A stretch of 34,048 bases of DNA from JALZEG01 sp046263255 (lineage in GTDB: Bacteria > Actinomycetota > CADDZG01 > WHSQ01), in NCBI GenBank assembly GCA_046263255.1, contig JBHELD010000059.1, positions 1 to 34,048 of the forward strand, given 5' to 3'. Below are positions 7,838-15,562 of this stretch, in pieces. Each line of letters opens with the position of its first letter. Positions within the stretch are counted from its first letter, which is position 1. A program made the position numbers and the translations under genes. A model generated the notes under the pieces. The model searched no databases, was not told where the DNA came from, and saw only the letters and a list, made by a program, of their open reading frames with translations.

Positions 7838-8488
7838 ATGCGCGTCGCGACGTTCAACGTGCACCACTGCGAGGGCACCGACCGGAGGGTCGACGTCCGG
7901 CGCGTCGCGGCGGCGCTCGCGCGCCTCGGGGCGGACCTCGTCGCTCTCCAGGAGCTCGACTCGGGACTCGCCCGCACCGGCGGCGTCGACCAGCCCGCGG
8001 AGCTCGCTCGTCTCACGGGGCTGACCGTGGAGTTCCATCCGGTGCTGGAAGCGGACGGGGGGCTCTACGGCATCGGGTTCGCCGCGGCCGGCGCGCTCGG
8101 CAGCGAGAAGGTCGAGCTCCCGCGGCTCGGGAGCGAGGAGCCTCGTGCAGCGGCTCTCTGCCGGTGGCGGGGCGTGACCGTGATCGGGGCGCACCTCTCG
8201 CGCTCCCGGGGCGCCCGGGTGGTTCAGATCGAGGCGCTCGCCGCGCTGGCGATCGAGGTCGACCCGCCGGTCGTCCTTATGGGAGACCTCAACGAGCGCC
8301 GCGCCGGGCTCGGCCCCCTGTTCGCCGCCGGGCTCTCCGACGGGTCCCGCCTCCGGTCGCGCCCCTCGTTCGGCCGGATCGACCACGTGCTGGCCGGGCG
8401 GGGGCTCGCGATCCGGTCGACCAGCACGTTCCGCAGTCGCGCCTCCGACCACCCCGCGCTGACCGCCGATCTCCGCTTCGTGGAGTGA
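7838..8488 (+). CDS. Endonuclease/exonuclease/phosphatase (EEP) family protein
   Basis: A compact EEP-fold metal-dependent phosphoesterase of 216 aa. The family residues are in order: RVATFNVHH (Asn), LVALQELD (metal-binding Glu), VIGAHLS (His), VVLMGDLNE (Asp/Asn) and, near the end, FGRIDHVLAGRG and SDHPALTADL (catalytic Asp-His). Substrates in this family range from DNA to phosphoinositides and cannot be predicted here. There is no signal peptide, so it is probably cytoplasmic. The frame is open from 7805, but ATG 7838 begins exactly at the conserved first strand and is placed 6 bases behind a -10 box. Confidence 0.9.
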   Translation: MRVATFNVHHCEGTDRRVDVRRVAAALARLGADLVALQELDSGLARTGGVDQPAELARLTGLTVEFHPVLEADGGLYGIGFAAAGALGSEKVELPRLGSEEPRAAALCRWRGVTVIGAHLSRSRGARVVQIEALAALAIEVDPPVVLMGDLNERRAGLGPLFAAGLSDGSRLRSRPSFGRIDHVLAGRGLAIRSTSTFRSRASDHPALTADLRFVE

Positions 8489-8578
8489 CGTCAGAACGCC
8501 TTTGTTGCTCCTGAGGTTTCTGTTAACTTCTGAGATAGAACGCCGTTCGAGATTGCCGCGGGGGCCGGGGAGGCTCAT

Positions 8579-9016
8579 GTGAGCATTTCCATCATGAGGA
8601 AAGCTGCCGCTCTGGTGCTGGCGGCGGGGACGTTCGCGGGCTGCGCACGCGCTGAGAGCCTCGACCCCGCCGCGCAAGACCGTCTCGACGACGCCCGTGC
8701 CGCCGCGGCCGACGCGCTGGACGCGGTGGAGGACCTCGAGGCCCGGATGGAAGGGCTCGAGGACGAGCTCGACGAGGCGGAGGACGTCTCGACCCGCGTC
8801 GACAAGGTCTCGGAACGCCTGTGGGGGTCGCTCGCGAAGCTGCGGGCGGCGCTCGACGACGTGCGCGCCGGTGCCGGCGAGGCCTCAGCGAGCGCCGGCG
8901 ACGCCGCAGCGAGCGCCGGCGCGGCCCTCGCCCGCGCGGAGCAGGCGGCGCGGGACCTCGCCCTGCTCGACAACCGCTACGACTACCACCTGCGCCGGTA
9001 TCACGGAGGCGGATAG
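8579..9016 (+). CDS. Ala/Glu-rich coiled-coil lipoprotein candidate
   Basis: A 145-aa protein of unrecognised family. The N-terminus is a short charged segment, a hydrophobic stretch (AAALVLAAGTFAGC) and a cysteine at a lipobox-like site, so it may be lipid-anchored outside the membrane. The rest is almost entirely predicted helix: Ala/Asp/Glu/Leu heptads (DALDAVEDLEARMEGLEDEL), then an Ala/Ser-rich repeat of AGEASASAGDAAASAG type. GTG 8579 is chosen for the GGGGAGG 5 bases upstream; ATG 8594 is possible. Its stop abuts the ATG of the PASTA kinase, so the two are co-transcribed, and it might be a cell-envelope partner or substrate of that kinase (inference only). Confidence 0.75.
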   Translation: MSISIMRKAAALVLAAGTFAGCARAESLDPAAQDRLDDARAAAADALDAVEDLEARMEGLEDELDEAEDVSTRVDKVSERLWGSLAKLRAALDDVRAGAGEASASAGDAAASAGAALARAEQAARDLALLDNRYDYHLRRYHGGG

Positions 9017-10846
9017 ATGCGCTTGATGAGGGACCTCGTCGGCGAGACGCTCTCGGGCCGCTACACGCTGGTGGCCCGCGTCGCCGGGGGTGGCATGGGG
9101 GAGGTCTACCGGGGGCACGACGTCCTCCTGGACCGGGCCGTCGCGGTCAAGATCCTGCAGCCGTCGCTCGCGGCGGACCCCGACGTCGTGGAGCGGTTCA
9201 AGGACGAGGCGCGGGCCGCCGCGCGGCTGACCCATCCGAACATCGTCGCCGTCCACGACTGGGGCGAAGCCGACCCGTACACGTACTACATGGTCATGGA
9301 GTTCGTCTCCGGGACGGACCTCCGCGACCTCCTCGTGGGCAGGGGATCGCTCGCTCCGGCACAGGCTGCCGAGATCATGGCGTCGGTCTGCGACGCGCTC
9401 GCCGCCGCGCACGCCGCGGGCGTCGTGCACCGCGACGTGAAGCCGGAGAACGTGCTGATCGCGCGCAACGGGCGGGTGAAGGTCGCCGACTTCGGGATCG
9501 CGGTCGTGGCCGACGTCGACCGGACGCTGCCCGGCGGGGGCATCCCCGGGACGCTGCGCTACCTGTCGCCCGAGCAGGCCGCGGGATTCGACGCGTCGCC
9601 TGCCTCCGATGTGTGGGCGGCGGGGGCGGTCCTCGCGGAGCTGTTGACGGGGCGGCCCCCCCAGCAGGGCTCCGGCGCCGACATGCTCCGGAGGAGATCG
9701 GTGGAGCCGGCGACCGCGCCGTCCGCGCTCGACCCGACGGTTCCCGCCGCTCTGGACGAGATCGTGCTGCGCGCGTGCGCCGTCGACCCTGCCGACCGGT
9801 TCCCGGATGCCTCCGAGATGGGGCAGGCGCTGCGGCGCGCGGCGGTCAGGTCGCTGCCGGACGCGCCCCCGGTGGACACGCTGCTCGACGAGGTCACCGG
9901 GGTCATCCGCCTGCCCGACCACCCGACGACGTTCGCGCGGCCGAGGAGGCGCCGGCGGATGCCGCGGCTGAAGCTCGTCGCGATCGTTGCGGCCCTCGGG
10001 CTTGCCGTCGCCGGCGGCGCGAAGGGCGTATCGCTGCTCGCGGCCCCCGCCCGGGTGGACGTCCCCGACGTCGTCGGGCTGTCCCGCAGCACCGCGCGGG
10101 CGGAGGTGGAGGAGGCCGGGCTGATCCTCGACGTCGAGCGCAGGAAGGTCGCGAGCTTCGACGTCTCGCGCGGGCGGGTCGTGTCGCAGGATCCGGCGGG
10201 CGGCGCGCTCCTCGAAGGGGGGACCGTCTCCGTCGTGGTCTCCTCGGGCGTTCCCGCGTTCACGGTGGCGGACCTCCGGGGGATGCAGCTGGACGCCGCC
10301 CGCGTCAGGGCGCGCGCGCACGGCCACGAGCTCGTGGTGACGAGCGAGGAGTTCTCGACCGAGGACGCCGGCACGATCCTGTCGCAGAGGCCGGCCGACG
10401 GGAGGCTGGCGTTCGGCTCCGAGGTCGAGGTCGTCGTCAGCAAGGGACCGGAGTCGATCGGGATCCCCGAGGTCGTGGGCGAGAAGGCGGAGAAGGCGTT
10501 GAAGATCCTGCAGAAGGCCGGGTTCGAGCCGATCGCCGTCCCGGTGTACTCGAACGACGTCCCGCTCGGCGTGGTCGTCTACACGACCCCTTCCGGGGGG
10601 AGCAGCGCGCCCGAGGGGAGCCGCGTCGACGTGGCCGTCTCGCAGGGGCCGAAGTACGACGAGCTGACGATGCCGGACGTCCGCGGGATGACGATCGAGG
10701 CCGCGACCGAGCGGCTCGAGCGCCTGGGGTTGCGGGTCCACGTCGTGCAGTCGTGCGGGGGCGGAGGGACGATCGTGTCGGAGACGCAGCCGCTCGGCGG
10801 CAGCAAGGTCCGCGAGAACGACCTGGTGGACGTCTTCACCTGCTAG
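9017..10846 (+). CDS. Membrane Ser/Thr protein kinase with PASTA domains (PknB-like)
   Basis: A eukaryotic-type kinase of 609 aa. The kinase domain spans about residues 15-275: glycine loop VAGGGMGEVY (22-31), ATP-anchoring K45 in AVKIL, catalytic HRDVKPEN (D140), DFG 158-160, and the activation region ending GTLRYLSPEQ. A juxtamembrane Arg-rich segment leads to one membrane helix (about 318-342). The extracellular part has four PASTA repeats (each opening like VPDVVGLS or MPDVRGMT and closing with a VVVSxG-type strand); these bind muropeptides or lipid II in characterised homologues. The kinase therefore probably couples cell-wall state to cytoplasmic phosphorylation. GGAGG lies just before the ATG. 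The usual neighbours (FtsW/RodA, PBP, PP2C phosphatase) are absent, so this is probably not the canonical PknB locus. The 3' end overlaps the Nudix gene by 11 bases. Confidence 0.95.
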   Translation: MRLMRDLVGETLSGRYTLVARVAGGGMGEVYRGHDVLLDRAVAVKILQPSLAADPDVVERFKDEARAAARLTHPNIVAVHDWGEADPYTYYMVMEFVSGTDLRDLLVGRGSLAPAQAAEIMASVCDALAAAHAAGVVHRDVKPENVLIARNGRVKVADFGIAVVADVDRTLPGGGIPGTLRYLSPEQAAGFDASPASDVWAAGAVLAELLTGRPPQQGSGADMLRRRSVEPATAPSALDPTVPAALDEIVLRACAVDPADRFPDASEMGQALRRAAVRSLPDAPPVDTLLDEVTGVIRLPDHPTTFARPRRRRRMPRLKLVAIVAALGLAVAGGAKGVSLLAAPARVDVPDVVGLSRSTARAEVEEAGLILDVERRKVASFDVSRGRVVSQDPAGGALLEGGTVSVVVSSGVPAFTVADLRGMQLDAARVRARAHGHELVVTSEEFSTEDAGTILSQRPADGRLAFGSEVEVVVSKGPESIGIPEVVGEKAEKALKILQKAGFEPIAVPVYSNDVPLGVVVYTTPSGGSSAPEGSRVDVAVSQGPKYDELTMPDVRGMTIEAATERLERLGLRVHVVQSCGGGGTIVSETQPLGGSKVRENDLVDVFTC

Positions 10847-11318
10847 GAGGAAGGACCCCCCACCCGCGCAGGGTCTCGACGAACCGGGGCGTGCACGGCA
10901 GGCGCGCCACCTCGTCCAGCGGCACCCAGCGCGCGTCCGACACGTCGCCGGCCGGAAGGGGGTCGTCGCCGGACGTCACGTCCGCGAAGAAGTCGAGGAT
11001 CACGTAGTGCGGGTCGCCCACGACCTCGAACACCCCGGCGAGGTCCCGCACCTCGACCATCAGGCGCGTCTCCTCCTCGACCTCGCGGCGCAGAGCGGCG
11101 GTCAGGAGTTCGCCGTGCTCGACGCGGCCCCCGGGCAGCGACCACAGTCCCGCGCCGGGATCCCGGCCTCTTTGGATCATCAGCAGGCGGCCGTCCTTGA
11201 CGGCGATCGCACCTACGGCTATCTGCGGTGCCAGCTGGTCCTCCCTCGCCGGTGCCGGGCCTAGGGTAGGCGCCGTGGGATCGTCCGGCGCGCGTCCGCT
11301 CCTCGCCGACCGCGCCAC
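10836..11318 (-). CDS. Nudix hydrolase
   Basis: A Nudix-fold pyrophosphohydrolase with the box GGRVEHGELLTAALRREVEEET, matching Gx5Ex7REUxEE except that the late glycine is Arg. Flanking strands AVGAIAVKDGRLLMIQRG and GLWSLPG are typical of NUDIX proteins that clean up nucleotide derivatives (ADP-ribose or MutT type); the substrate is not predictable. The longest frame starts at GTG 11318 (160 aa), overlapping the divergent EamA gene by 44 bases, and its first 28 residues are low-complexity. A minus-strand -10-like TACCCT at 11268-11263 and a GAGGGAGGA just before CTG 11234 suggest that a shorter form, starting right before the conserved strand, may be the real one. Confidence 0.87.
   Translation of the reverse strand: MARSARSGRAPDDPTAPTLGPAPAREDQLAPQIAVGAIAVKDGRLLMIQRGRDPGAGLWSLPGGRVEHGELLTAALRREVEEETRLMVEVRDLAGVFEVVGDPHYVILDFFADVTSGDDPLPAGDVSDARWVPLDEVARLPCTPRFVETLRGWGVLPPSR
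11262..11267 (+). promoter_or_regulatory. -10 box, apparent leaderless promoter of the EamA gene
   Basis: TAGGGT is followed by 7 bases and GTG 11275, with no Shine-Dalgarno between. On the other strand the overlapping bases read TACCCT (11268-11263), a possible -10 for the Nudix gene, so the divergent pair may share one melted region. Confidence 0.45.
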
Positions 11319-12180
11319 GTGGCTCCCGTGGACCGTCCTCGCAGTCGGCGTCGGGGCCGCGTCGGTCTCCGCGATCCTCGTACGCTACGCCCACGGGGCG
11401 GACCCGCTCGCGCAGTCCTTCTGGCGCTGCGCCGCCGGCGCGGCCGCGCTGCTGCCGTTCGCCGCCGGGCGCATCCGGGCCGGGGGCCGCGCGGGCCTGG
11501 CCGCCCCGGCCGTTGCGGGAACCTTCCTCGCGCTGCACTTCGGGACGTGGATGACGTCGGTGAACCTGACGACGGTCGCCGCCTCCGTGCTGCTCGTGTC
11601 GACGACGCCGGCGTTCGTCGCGGTCGCCGCGCTGCTCCTCTACAAGGAGGGTCTTCGTGCGGCCGCATGGATCGGGATAGGCCTCGCGACCGCAGGCGCC
11701 GCCGCCGTCGGAGGCGGCTCTCTGAGCAGCTCGAGCCCGGAAGGGAACCTGCTCGCGCTGGCGGGGGCCGCCACCGCAGGCGGTTACGTCATGGCCGGTC
11801 AGGTCGCGCGGCGGACACAGGGGATCCTCGAGTACGCGGTCGTGACGTACGCGGTCGCCGCCGCGCTCCTGGCGGTCGTCTGCCTCGCCGACGGCGTGGC
11901 GCTGACGGGGTATCCGGGGCAGACGTGGCTGGCGATCGCGGGGCTCGTCGCCGGTCCGCAGCTTCTCGGGCACACGCTGATCAACCTCACGCTGTCCGAC
12001 ATCGACGCGACGACCGTGTCGGTCACGATCATGGCCGAGCCCGTGATCGCGACGGTGCTCGCCTTCCTGCTGTTCGACGAGGTGCCGTCGTGGCTGCTCT
12101 ATCCCGGCGGCGGCGCGATCCTCGCCGGCATCTACATCGTCTCGACCTCCCGCGGCGAGCCGGCGGTGATCGTGGAATGA
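11275..12180 (+). CDS. EamA/DMT-family transporter
   Basis: A drug/metabolite-transporter superfamily permease of 301 aa with about ten hydrophobic helices in two five-helix EamA halves. First half: WTVLAVGVGAASVSAILV, then SFWRCAAGAAALLPF, the usual R/W start of helix 2. Second half: LLALAGAATAGGYVMAGQ through PSWLLYPGGGAILAGIYI. Substrates of this family (amino acids, nucleosides, other metabolites) are not predictable. The frame is open from 11197, but GTG 11275 begins just before the first helix and sits 7 bases behind a -10 box. The end overlaps the ATG of the folP2-type gene by 4 bases, so the two are coupled; a folate-related cargo is possible but unproven. Confidence 0.9.
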   Translation: MGSSGARPLLADRATWLPWTVLAVGVGAASVSAILVRYAHGADPLAQSFWRCAAGAAALLPFAAGRIRAGGRAGLAAPAVAGTFLALHFGTWMTSVNLTTVAASVLLVSTTPAFVAVAALLLYKEGLRAAAWIGIGLATAGAAAVGGGSLSSSSPEGNLLALAGAATAGGYVMAGQVARRTQGILEYAVVTYAVAAALLAVVCLADGVALTGYPGQTWLAIAGLVAGPQLLGHTLINLTLSDIDATTVSVTIMAEPVIATVLAFLLFDEVPSWLLYPGGGAILAGIYIVSTSRGEPAVIVE

Positions 12181-13013
12181 ACGCGGCGGACGAGCGGTGC
12201 CTGGTCATGGGCGTCGTCAACCGGACGCCGGACTCGTTCTACGACGGGGGCCGGATGGGACTCGCGCAGTCCGTCGAGCACGCGCTGCGGCTCGTCGACG
12301 AGGGCGCGGACGTCCTCGACCTCGGCGGCGTGAGCGCGGGCCCGGGCCCCCAGGTGAGCGAGGCCGAGGAGGTCGACCGGTTGCTGCCGCTGGTCGAGGA
12401 GCTCGCGGCGCGCGTCGCGGTCCCGCTGTCGGTCGAGACGCATCGCGCGCTCGTCGCGGAGAAGGCGATCGCGGGCGGGGCCGCGATCGTGAACGACGTC
12501 ACCGGCCTGTCGGACCCCGATCTCCCGCGCGTGGTCGCAGGAGGGACGGCCCGCCTGGTGGTCATGCACCACGGCGGCCAGATCAGGGGCAGGCCGCGCA
12601 ATCCGCGGTACGAGGACGTCGTCGCGGCGGTGCGGGAGCAGCTGCTCGCATACGCGCAGCAGGCTCAGGACGCGGGCGTGCCGCGCGACCGGATCATCGT
12701 GGACGCGGGCCTCGATTTCGGGAAGAACACCTGGCACTCGCTCGAGCTCGTCCGGCGCACGCAGGAGCTGACGGCTCTCGGATACCCGTTGCTGGTCGCG
12801 CCGTCGCGCAAGGACGTCGTCGGCGAGACGCTGGACCTGCCTTCGGACGAGAGGCTCGAAGGCACGCTTGCGCTCGTCGCGCTGTCGGTGCTGGGCGGCG
12901 CCGCGATCGTGCGCGTCCACGACGTGCGGGCGACCGTGAGGACGGTGCGGATGGTGGAGGCCGTGATGGGGCGGCGCCCGCCCGCAGCGCCGCTGCGGGG
13001 GCTGTGGGAGTGA
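12177..13013 (+). CDS. folP2: Dihydropteroate synthase homologue, FolP2 type
   Basis: A TIM-barrel protein of 278 aa homologous to dihydropteroate synthase. The signatures are those of the mycobacterial FolP2 branch rather than of active FolP: GVVNRTPDSFYDGG, GGVSAGPG (not GGESTRPG), DAGLDFGKNTWHSLEL (not DPGIGFGKT), SRKDVVGETL followed by ERLEGTLA, and the tail RPP-x-x-P-L-RGL. The usual Asp in the ISIDT strand is Glu (LSVETH). FolP2 of Mycobacterium leprae is known to lack DHPS activity, so this product may also not make folate. It starts at an ATG overlapping the transporter stop. No other folate gene is nearby except thyX 18 kb away. Confidence 0.85.
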   Translation: MNAADERCLVMGVVNRTPDSFYDGGRMGLAQSVEHALRLVDEGADVLDLGGVSAGPGPQVSEAEEVDRLLPLVEELAARVAVPLSVETHRALVAEKAIAGGAAIVNDVTGLSDPDLPRVVAGGTARLVVMHHGGQIRGRPRNPRYEDVVAAVREQLLAYAQQAQDAGVPRDRIIVDAGLDFGKNTWHSLELVRRTQELTALGYPLLVAPSRKDVVGETLDLPSDERLEGTLALVALSVLGGAAIVRVHDVRATVRTVRMVEAVMGRRPPAAPLRGLWE

Positions 13014-13057
13014 CCGCCGCCTCCGTGGAAATCGCGTTCGGCTGCGGCCGGGCTTGG

Positions 13058-13063
13058 TACCTT
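13058..13063 (+). promoter_or_regulatory. -10 box, apparent leaderless promoter of the response regulator
   Basis: TACCTT, preceded by TTGG, is followed by 6 bases (TCCCCC) and then ATG 13070. The short spacer contains no Shine-Dalgarno, so the transcript probably begins at the start codon. Confidence 0.55.
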
Positions 13064-13069
13064 TCCCCC

Positions 13070-13441
13070 ATGACAAAGCGAGTGCTGATCGTCGAAGACG
13101 AAGAGGCCGTCAGGGAGCTCGAGAAGTTCATCCTCGAGACGCAGGGCTACGAGGTCATGGAGGCCCGCGACGGCCTCGAGGGCCTCGCGAAGGCCGAGTT
13201 CCGCAGGCCCGACATCATCCTGCTCGACCTCATGATGCCGGACGTCTCCGGTGGACGGATGTACGACGAGATGATGCAGCACCCCGCCACCGCGGGCATC
13301 CCGATAATCGTGGTCACCGGCAAGCCCGACGCCCACGAGATCTTCGACGACCAGATCGGCCCCGACAACGTGATCATGAAGCCGTTCGAGGCCGACACGC
13401 TGCTGGGGCGCATCCGCCAGCACATAGGCGACCCCGAGTAA
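13070..13441 (+). CDS. Single-domain response regulator (CheY-like receiver)
   Basis: A receiver domain of 123 aa with no output domain: acidic pair E9/D10 with E11/E12, phospho-acceptor D53 in ILLDLMMPD, T84 in VVTGKP, and K104 in IMKPF. It would be phosphorylated by a histidine kinase and act through protein contacts. No histidine kinase gene is in the window. The gene begins at an ATG without Shine-Dalgarno, 6 bases after a -10 box, and is followed 5 bases later by the prepilin peptidase gene, so the two may be co-transcribed. Confidence 0.93.
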   Translation: MTKRVLIVEDEEAVRELEKFILETQGYEVMEARDGLEGLAKAEFRRPDIILLDLMMPDVSGGRMYDEMMQHPATAGIPIIVVTGKPDAHEIFDDQIGPDNVIMKPFEADTLLGRIRQHIGDPE

Positions 13442-13446
13442 CGCGC

Positions 13447-14238
13447 TTGACGGCGCTGCTCGTAACGTTCTCCGGCATCCTCGGCCTCATCTTCGGAAGC
13501 TTCGGAACGGTCGTCGCGTGGCGGGTCCCTCGGCGGGAGAGCATCGTCACCGGGCGCAGCCGTTGCCCCCGCTGCGGCGCCCCGATCCAGGCCCGCGACA
13601 ACGTCCCCGTGCTCGGCTGGTTGCTCCTGCGGGGGCGCTGTCGTAACTGCGGGAACCCGATCTCGATCCGCTATCCCCTGACCGAGCTCGCCACCGGGAT
13701 CCTGTTCGCGCTGGCCGCCGCGAAGTTCGGCTGGTCCGTCGAGGCGTTCGTCTACGCCGCGTTCTTCTGGGTTCTCGTCGTGCTGACGGCCGTCGACATC
13801 GACCACAAGCTCCTCCCGAACAGGATCGTGTACCCGTCGTTCGTCGCGGGGTGGGCCGGTCTGACCGCCGCGGCGGTCGCCGGCGACGAGACGGGCCGGC
13901 TGCTCGACGCCGCGGTGGGGGCGGCGATCTTCGGCGGCCTGCTCTTCCTCGTGAGCTTCGTGGGGGAGATCGTCTACAAGAAGACCGCGATGGGCCTCGG
14001 AGACGTCAAGCTCGCGTTCGTCCTCGGCACGTTCCTCGGCTACGCGCGGCTCGCGCTGGTCCCCGTGGCGATGTTCATGGCGTTCCTCGGGGGCGCCGTC
14101 GTCGGGCTCGCCGTCATCAAGGTCGCCGGCGGGGACCGCAAGACCGAGGTGCCTTTCGGGCCGTTCCTGGTCCTCGGCACCGTCCTCGCGCTGTTCGTCG
14201 GGGAGCCGCTCGTCGACGCGTACCTCGGCCTGCTCTAG
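13447..14238 (+). CDS. Prepilin leader peptidase / N-methyltransferase (type IV pilin maturation)
   Basis: A polytopic membrane aspartyl protease of the A24A family (263 aa). The N-terminal helix with GSFGTVVAWRVP leads to a cytoplasmic zinc-binding segment with two CxxC pairs (C40, C43, C65, C68). Both catalytic aspartates are present: TAVDIDHK and GLGDVKLAF. It would cleave and N-methylate type IV prepilins or similar pseudopilins. No pilin or pilus ATPase gene is in the window, so its substrates lie elsewhere. The start is TTG 13447 (no strong Shine-Dalgarno), five bases after the response regulator stop. The stop shares a CTAG palindrome with the convergent regulator gene. Confidence 0.93.
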   Translation: MTALLVTFSGILGLIFGSFGTVVAWRVPRRESIVTGRSRCPRCGAPIQARDNVPVLGWLLLRGRCRNCGNPISIRYPLTELATGILFALAAAKFGWSVEAFVYAAFFWVLVVLTAVDIDHKLLPNRIVYPSFVAGWAGLTAAAVAGDETGRLLDAAVGAAIFGGLLFLVSFVGEIVYKKTAMGLGDVKLAFVLGTFLGYARLALVPVAMFMAFLGGAVVGLAVIKVAGGDRKTEVPFGPFLVLGTVLALFVGEPLVDAYLGLL

Positions 14239-15371
14239 GCGGTGTGCTGCTCCACCTGGGTGTCGAGGTCCTTGAAGTAGGTGCGCACGAACTCGGACAG
14301 GCGTATGTCCGGGGTCACGTGGAGCTTGCGGCGGATCCGCGCCTTGTGGCTGCGCACCGTCCCAGGCCGGATGCCGAGGCGCCGCGCGATGTCCTGCTCG
14401 GTCCGCCGGTGCGAGAGGTGTACCAGGATGTCCCACTCCCTCTGCGTCAGCTCGCGCGCGAGCGAGGAGGGTCCGAGACCGTGCCGCCGGGGGTCGTCCG
14501 CCCTCCACAGCTGGTTCCCACCCGACTCCTTCGCCCTGTGCAGAGCGCTCTGCGCTCGCGCGACGAGGTCCTGCGCGGCGTGTCCGGACTGTAGCTCGGC
14601 GACGCCGATCGAGATCGTGGCGCGCCCGGCAAGCCACCGCAGGGCGGCCACCGCGTCGCGGCACCGTTCCGCTACCACCGCTGCGGTGGGGAGGTCGGTG
14701 TCCGGCAGGACGATCGCGAACTCGTCGCCGCCGTAGCGGTAGAGGGAGTCGGACACGCGTAGCGTGCCGCTCAGCGCAGAGCGGATCTCCGCCAGCAGCG
14801 CGTCCCCTGCCGCGAGACCGTGCAGCTCGTTGACCCGGCCGAGGTCGTCCACGTCGACGAGCAGCAGCGCGAGCGGCGACGAGCTGCGCGACGAGCGAGC
14901 GACCTCCTCCCGCAGGCGCGCCTCGAAGTCGTTGCGCCTCCCGGCCCCTGCCGCGCCGTCATCCTGCCCCCGGCGGCTGCGCCGCGCGGCCACCCCGACC
15001 CGGGCGACGAACTCCTTAGTCTCGAGTGGCTTGGTGATGTAGTCGACGGCGCCGTTCTCCAGCCCCCGCACCTTGTCCTCCGGCGTCGCGAGGGCGGAGA
15101 CGAACACGACCGGGATGTCCTTCGTGACGGGGTCGCCCGCGAGCGCGTTCAAGACCTCGCCCCCTTTCATGCCCGGCATCATGACGTCGAGCAGGATCAC
15201 GTCGGGTGAGTGCGTCGACGCCAGAGCCAGGCACTCGCGGCCGTTCGCCGCCTGGAGGACGTCGAACCCTCCGTCGCCCAGCTGGACGTTCGCCAGGGCC
15301 CTCAGGTCCGGGTCGTCGTCGACGACGAGGACGAGAGGTTTCGTCTTCGTGCGGCGTGGGGGGGTTGTCAT
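14235..15371 (-). CDS. REC-GGDEF-LuxR HTH fusion regulator
   Basis: A 378-aa protein with three domains. Residues 11-130 are a receiver (VLVVDDD, D62 in ILLDVMMPG, K114). Residues about 148-300 are a GGDEF domain with an intact YGGDEF motif (214-218) and the substrate region VDVDDLGRVNELHGLAAGD, so it may make cyclic-di-GMP. Residues about 310-375 are a LuxR/NarL-type DNA-binding helix-turn-helix (LTQREWDILVHLSHRRTEQDIARRLGIRPGTVRSHKARIRRKL). This joins phosphorelay input, second-messenger output and DNA binding in one chain; the usual response regulators have only one output. There is no RxxD inhibitory site just before GGDEF. It starts at ATG 15371, with GGAG about 10 bases upstream, and ends in a CTAG shared with the prepilin peptidase. 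Confidence 0.9.
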   Translation of the reverse strand: MTTPPRRTKTKPLVLVVDDDPDLRALANVQLGDGGFDVLQAANGRECLALASTHSPDVILLDVMMPGMKGGEVLNALAGDPVTKDIPVVFVSALATPEDKVRGLENGAVDYITKPLETKEFVARVGVAARRSRRGQDDGAAGAGRRNDFEARLREEVARSSRSSSPLALLLVDVDDLGRVNELHGLAAGDALLAEIRSALSGTLRVSDSLYRYGGDEFAIVLPDTDLPTAAVVAERCRDAVAALRWLAGRATISIGVAELQSGHAAQDLVARAQSALHRAKESGGNQLWRADDPRRHGLGPSSLARELTQREWDILVHLSHRRTEQDIARRLGIRPGTVRSHKARIRRKLHVTPDIRLSEFVRTYFKDLDTQVEQHTA

Positions 15372-15459
15372 GGGGCGGGCTCCGAGCGTGGTCGAGCTGC
15401 TGGTCCCACGCTCGCACGAGCGGCCTCGGGAGGGAATGAACCGGTAGAGCTATTTACTG

Positions 15460-15477
15460 CTAAGTAGAAGCGCTTAG
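15460..15477. promoter_or_regulatory. Short inverted repeat in divergent intergenic region
   Basis: CTAAG, 8 bases, CTTAG, within the AT-richest part (about 15446-15478) of the 191-base gap between the REC-GGDEF gene and the DUF5319 gene. It could be an operator or part of the promoter for the minus-strand regulator. The arms are only 5 bp, so chance is possible. Confidence 0.3.
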
Positions 15478-15550
15478 TGGACCTCCCGCGCGTCCCGCGC
15501 GCGGGCGACGTCCGGAGGCCGCCGCCACTTCGACCGGAGACCCACGCGCT

Positions 15551-15556
15551 TACGAT
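15551..15556 (+). promoter_or_regulatory. -10 box, apparent leaderless promoter of the DUF5319-ParA operon
   Basis: TACGAT is followed by 6 bases (GAGCGC) and ATG 15563. There is no Shine-Dalgarno in the spacer, so the mRNA probably starts at the start codon. Confidence 0.55.
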
Positions 15557-15562
15557 GAGCGC

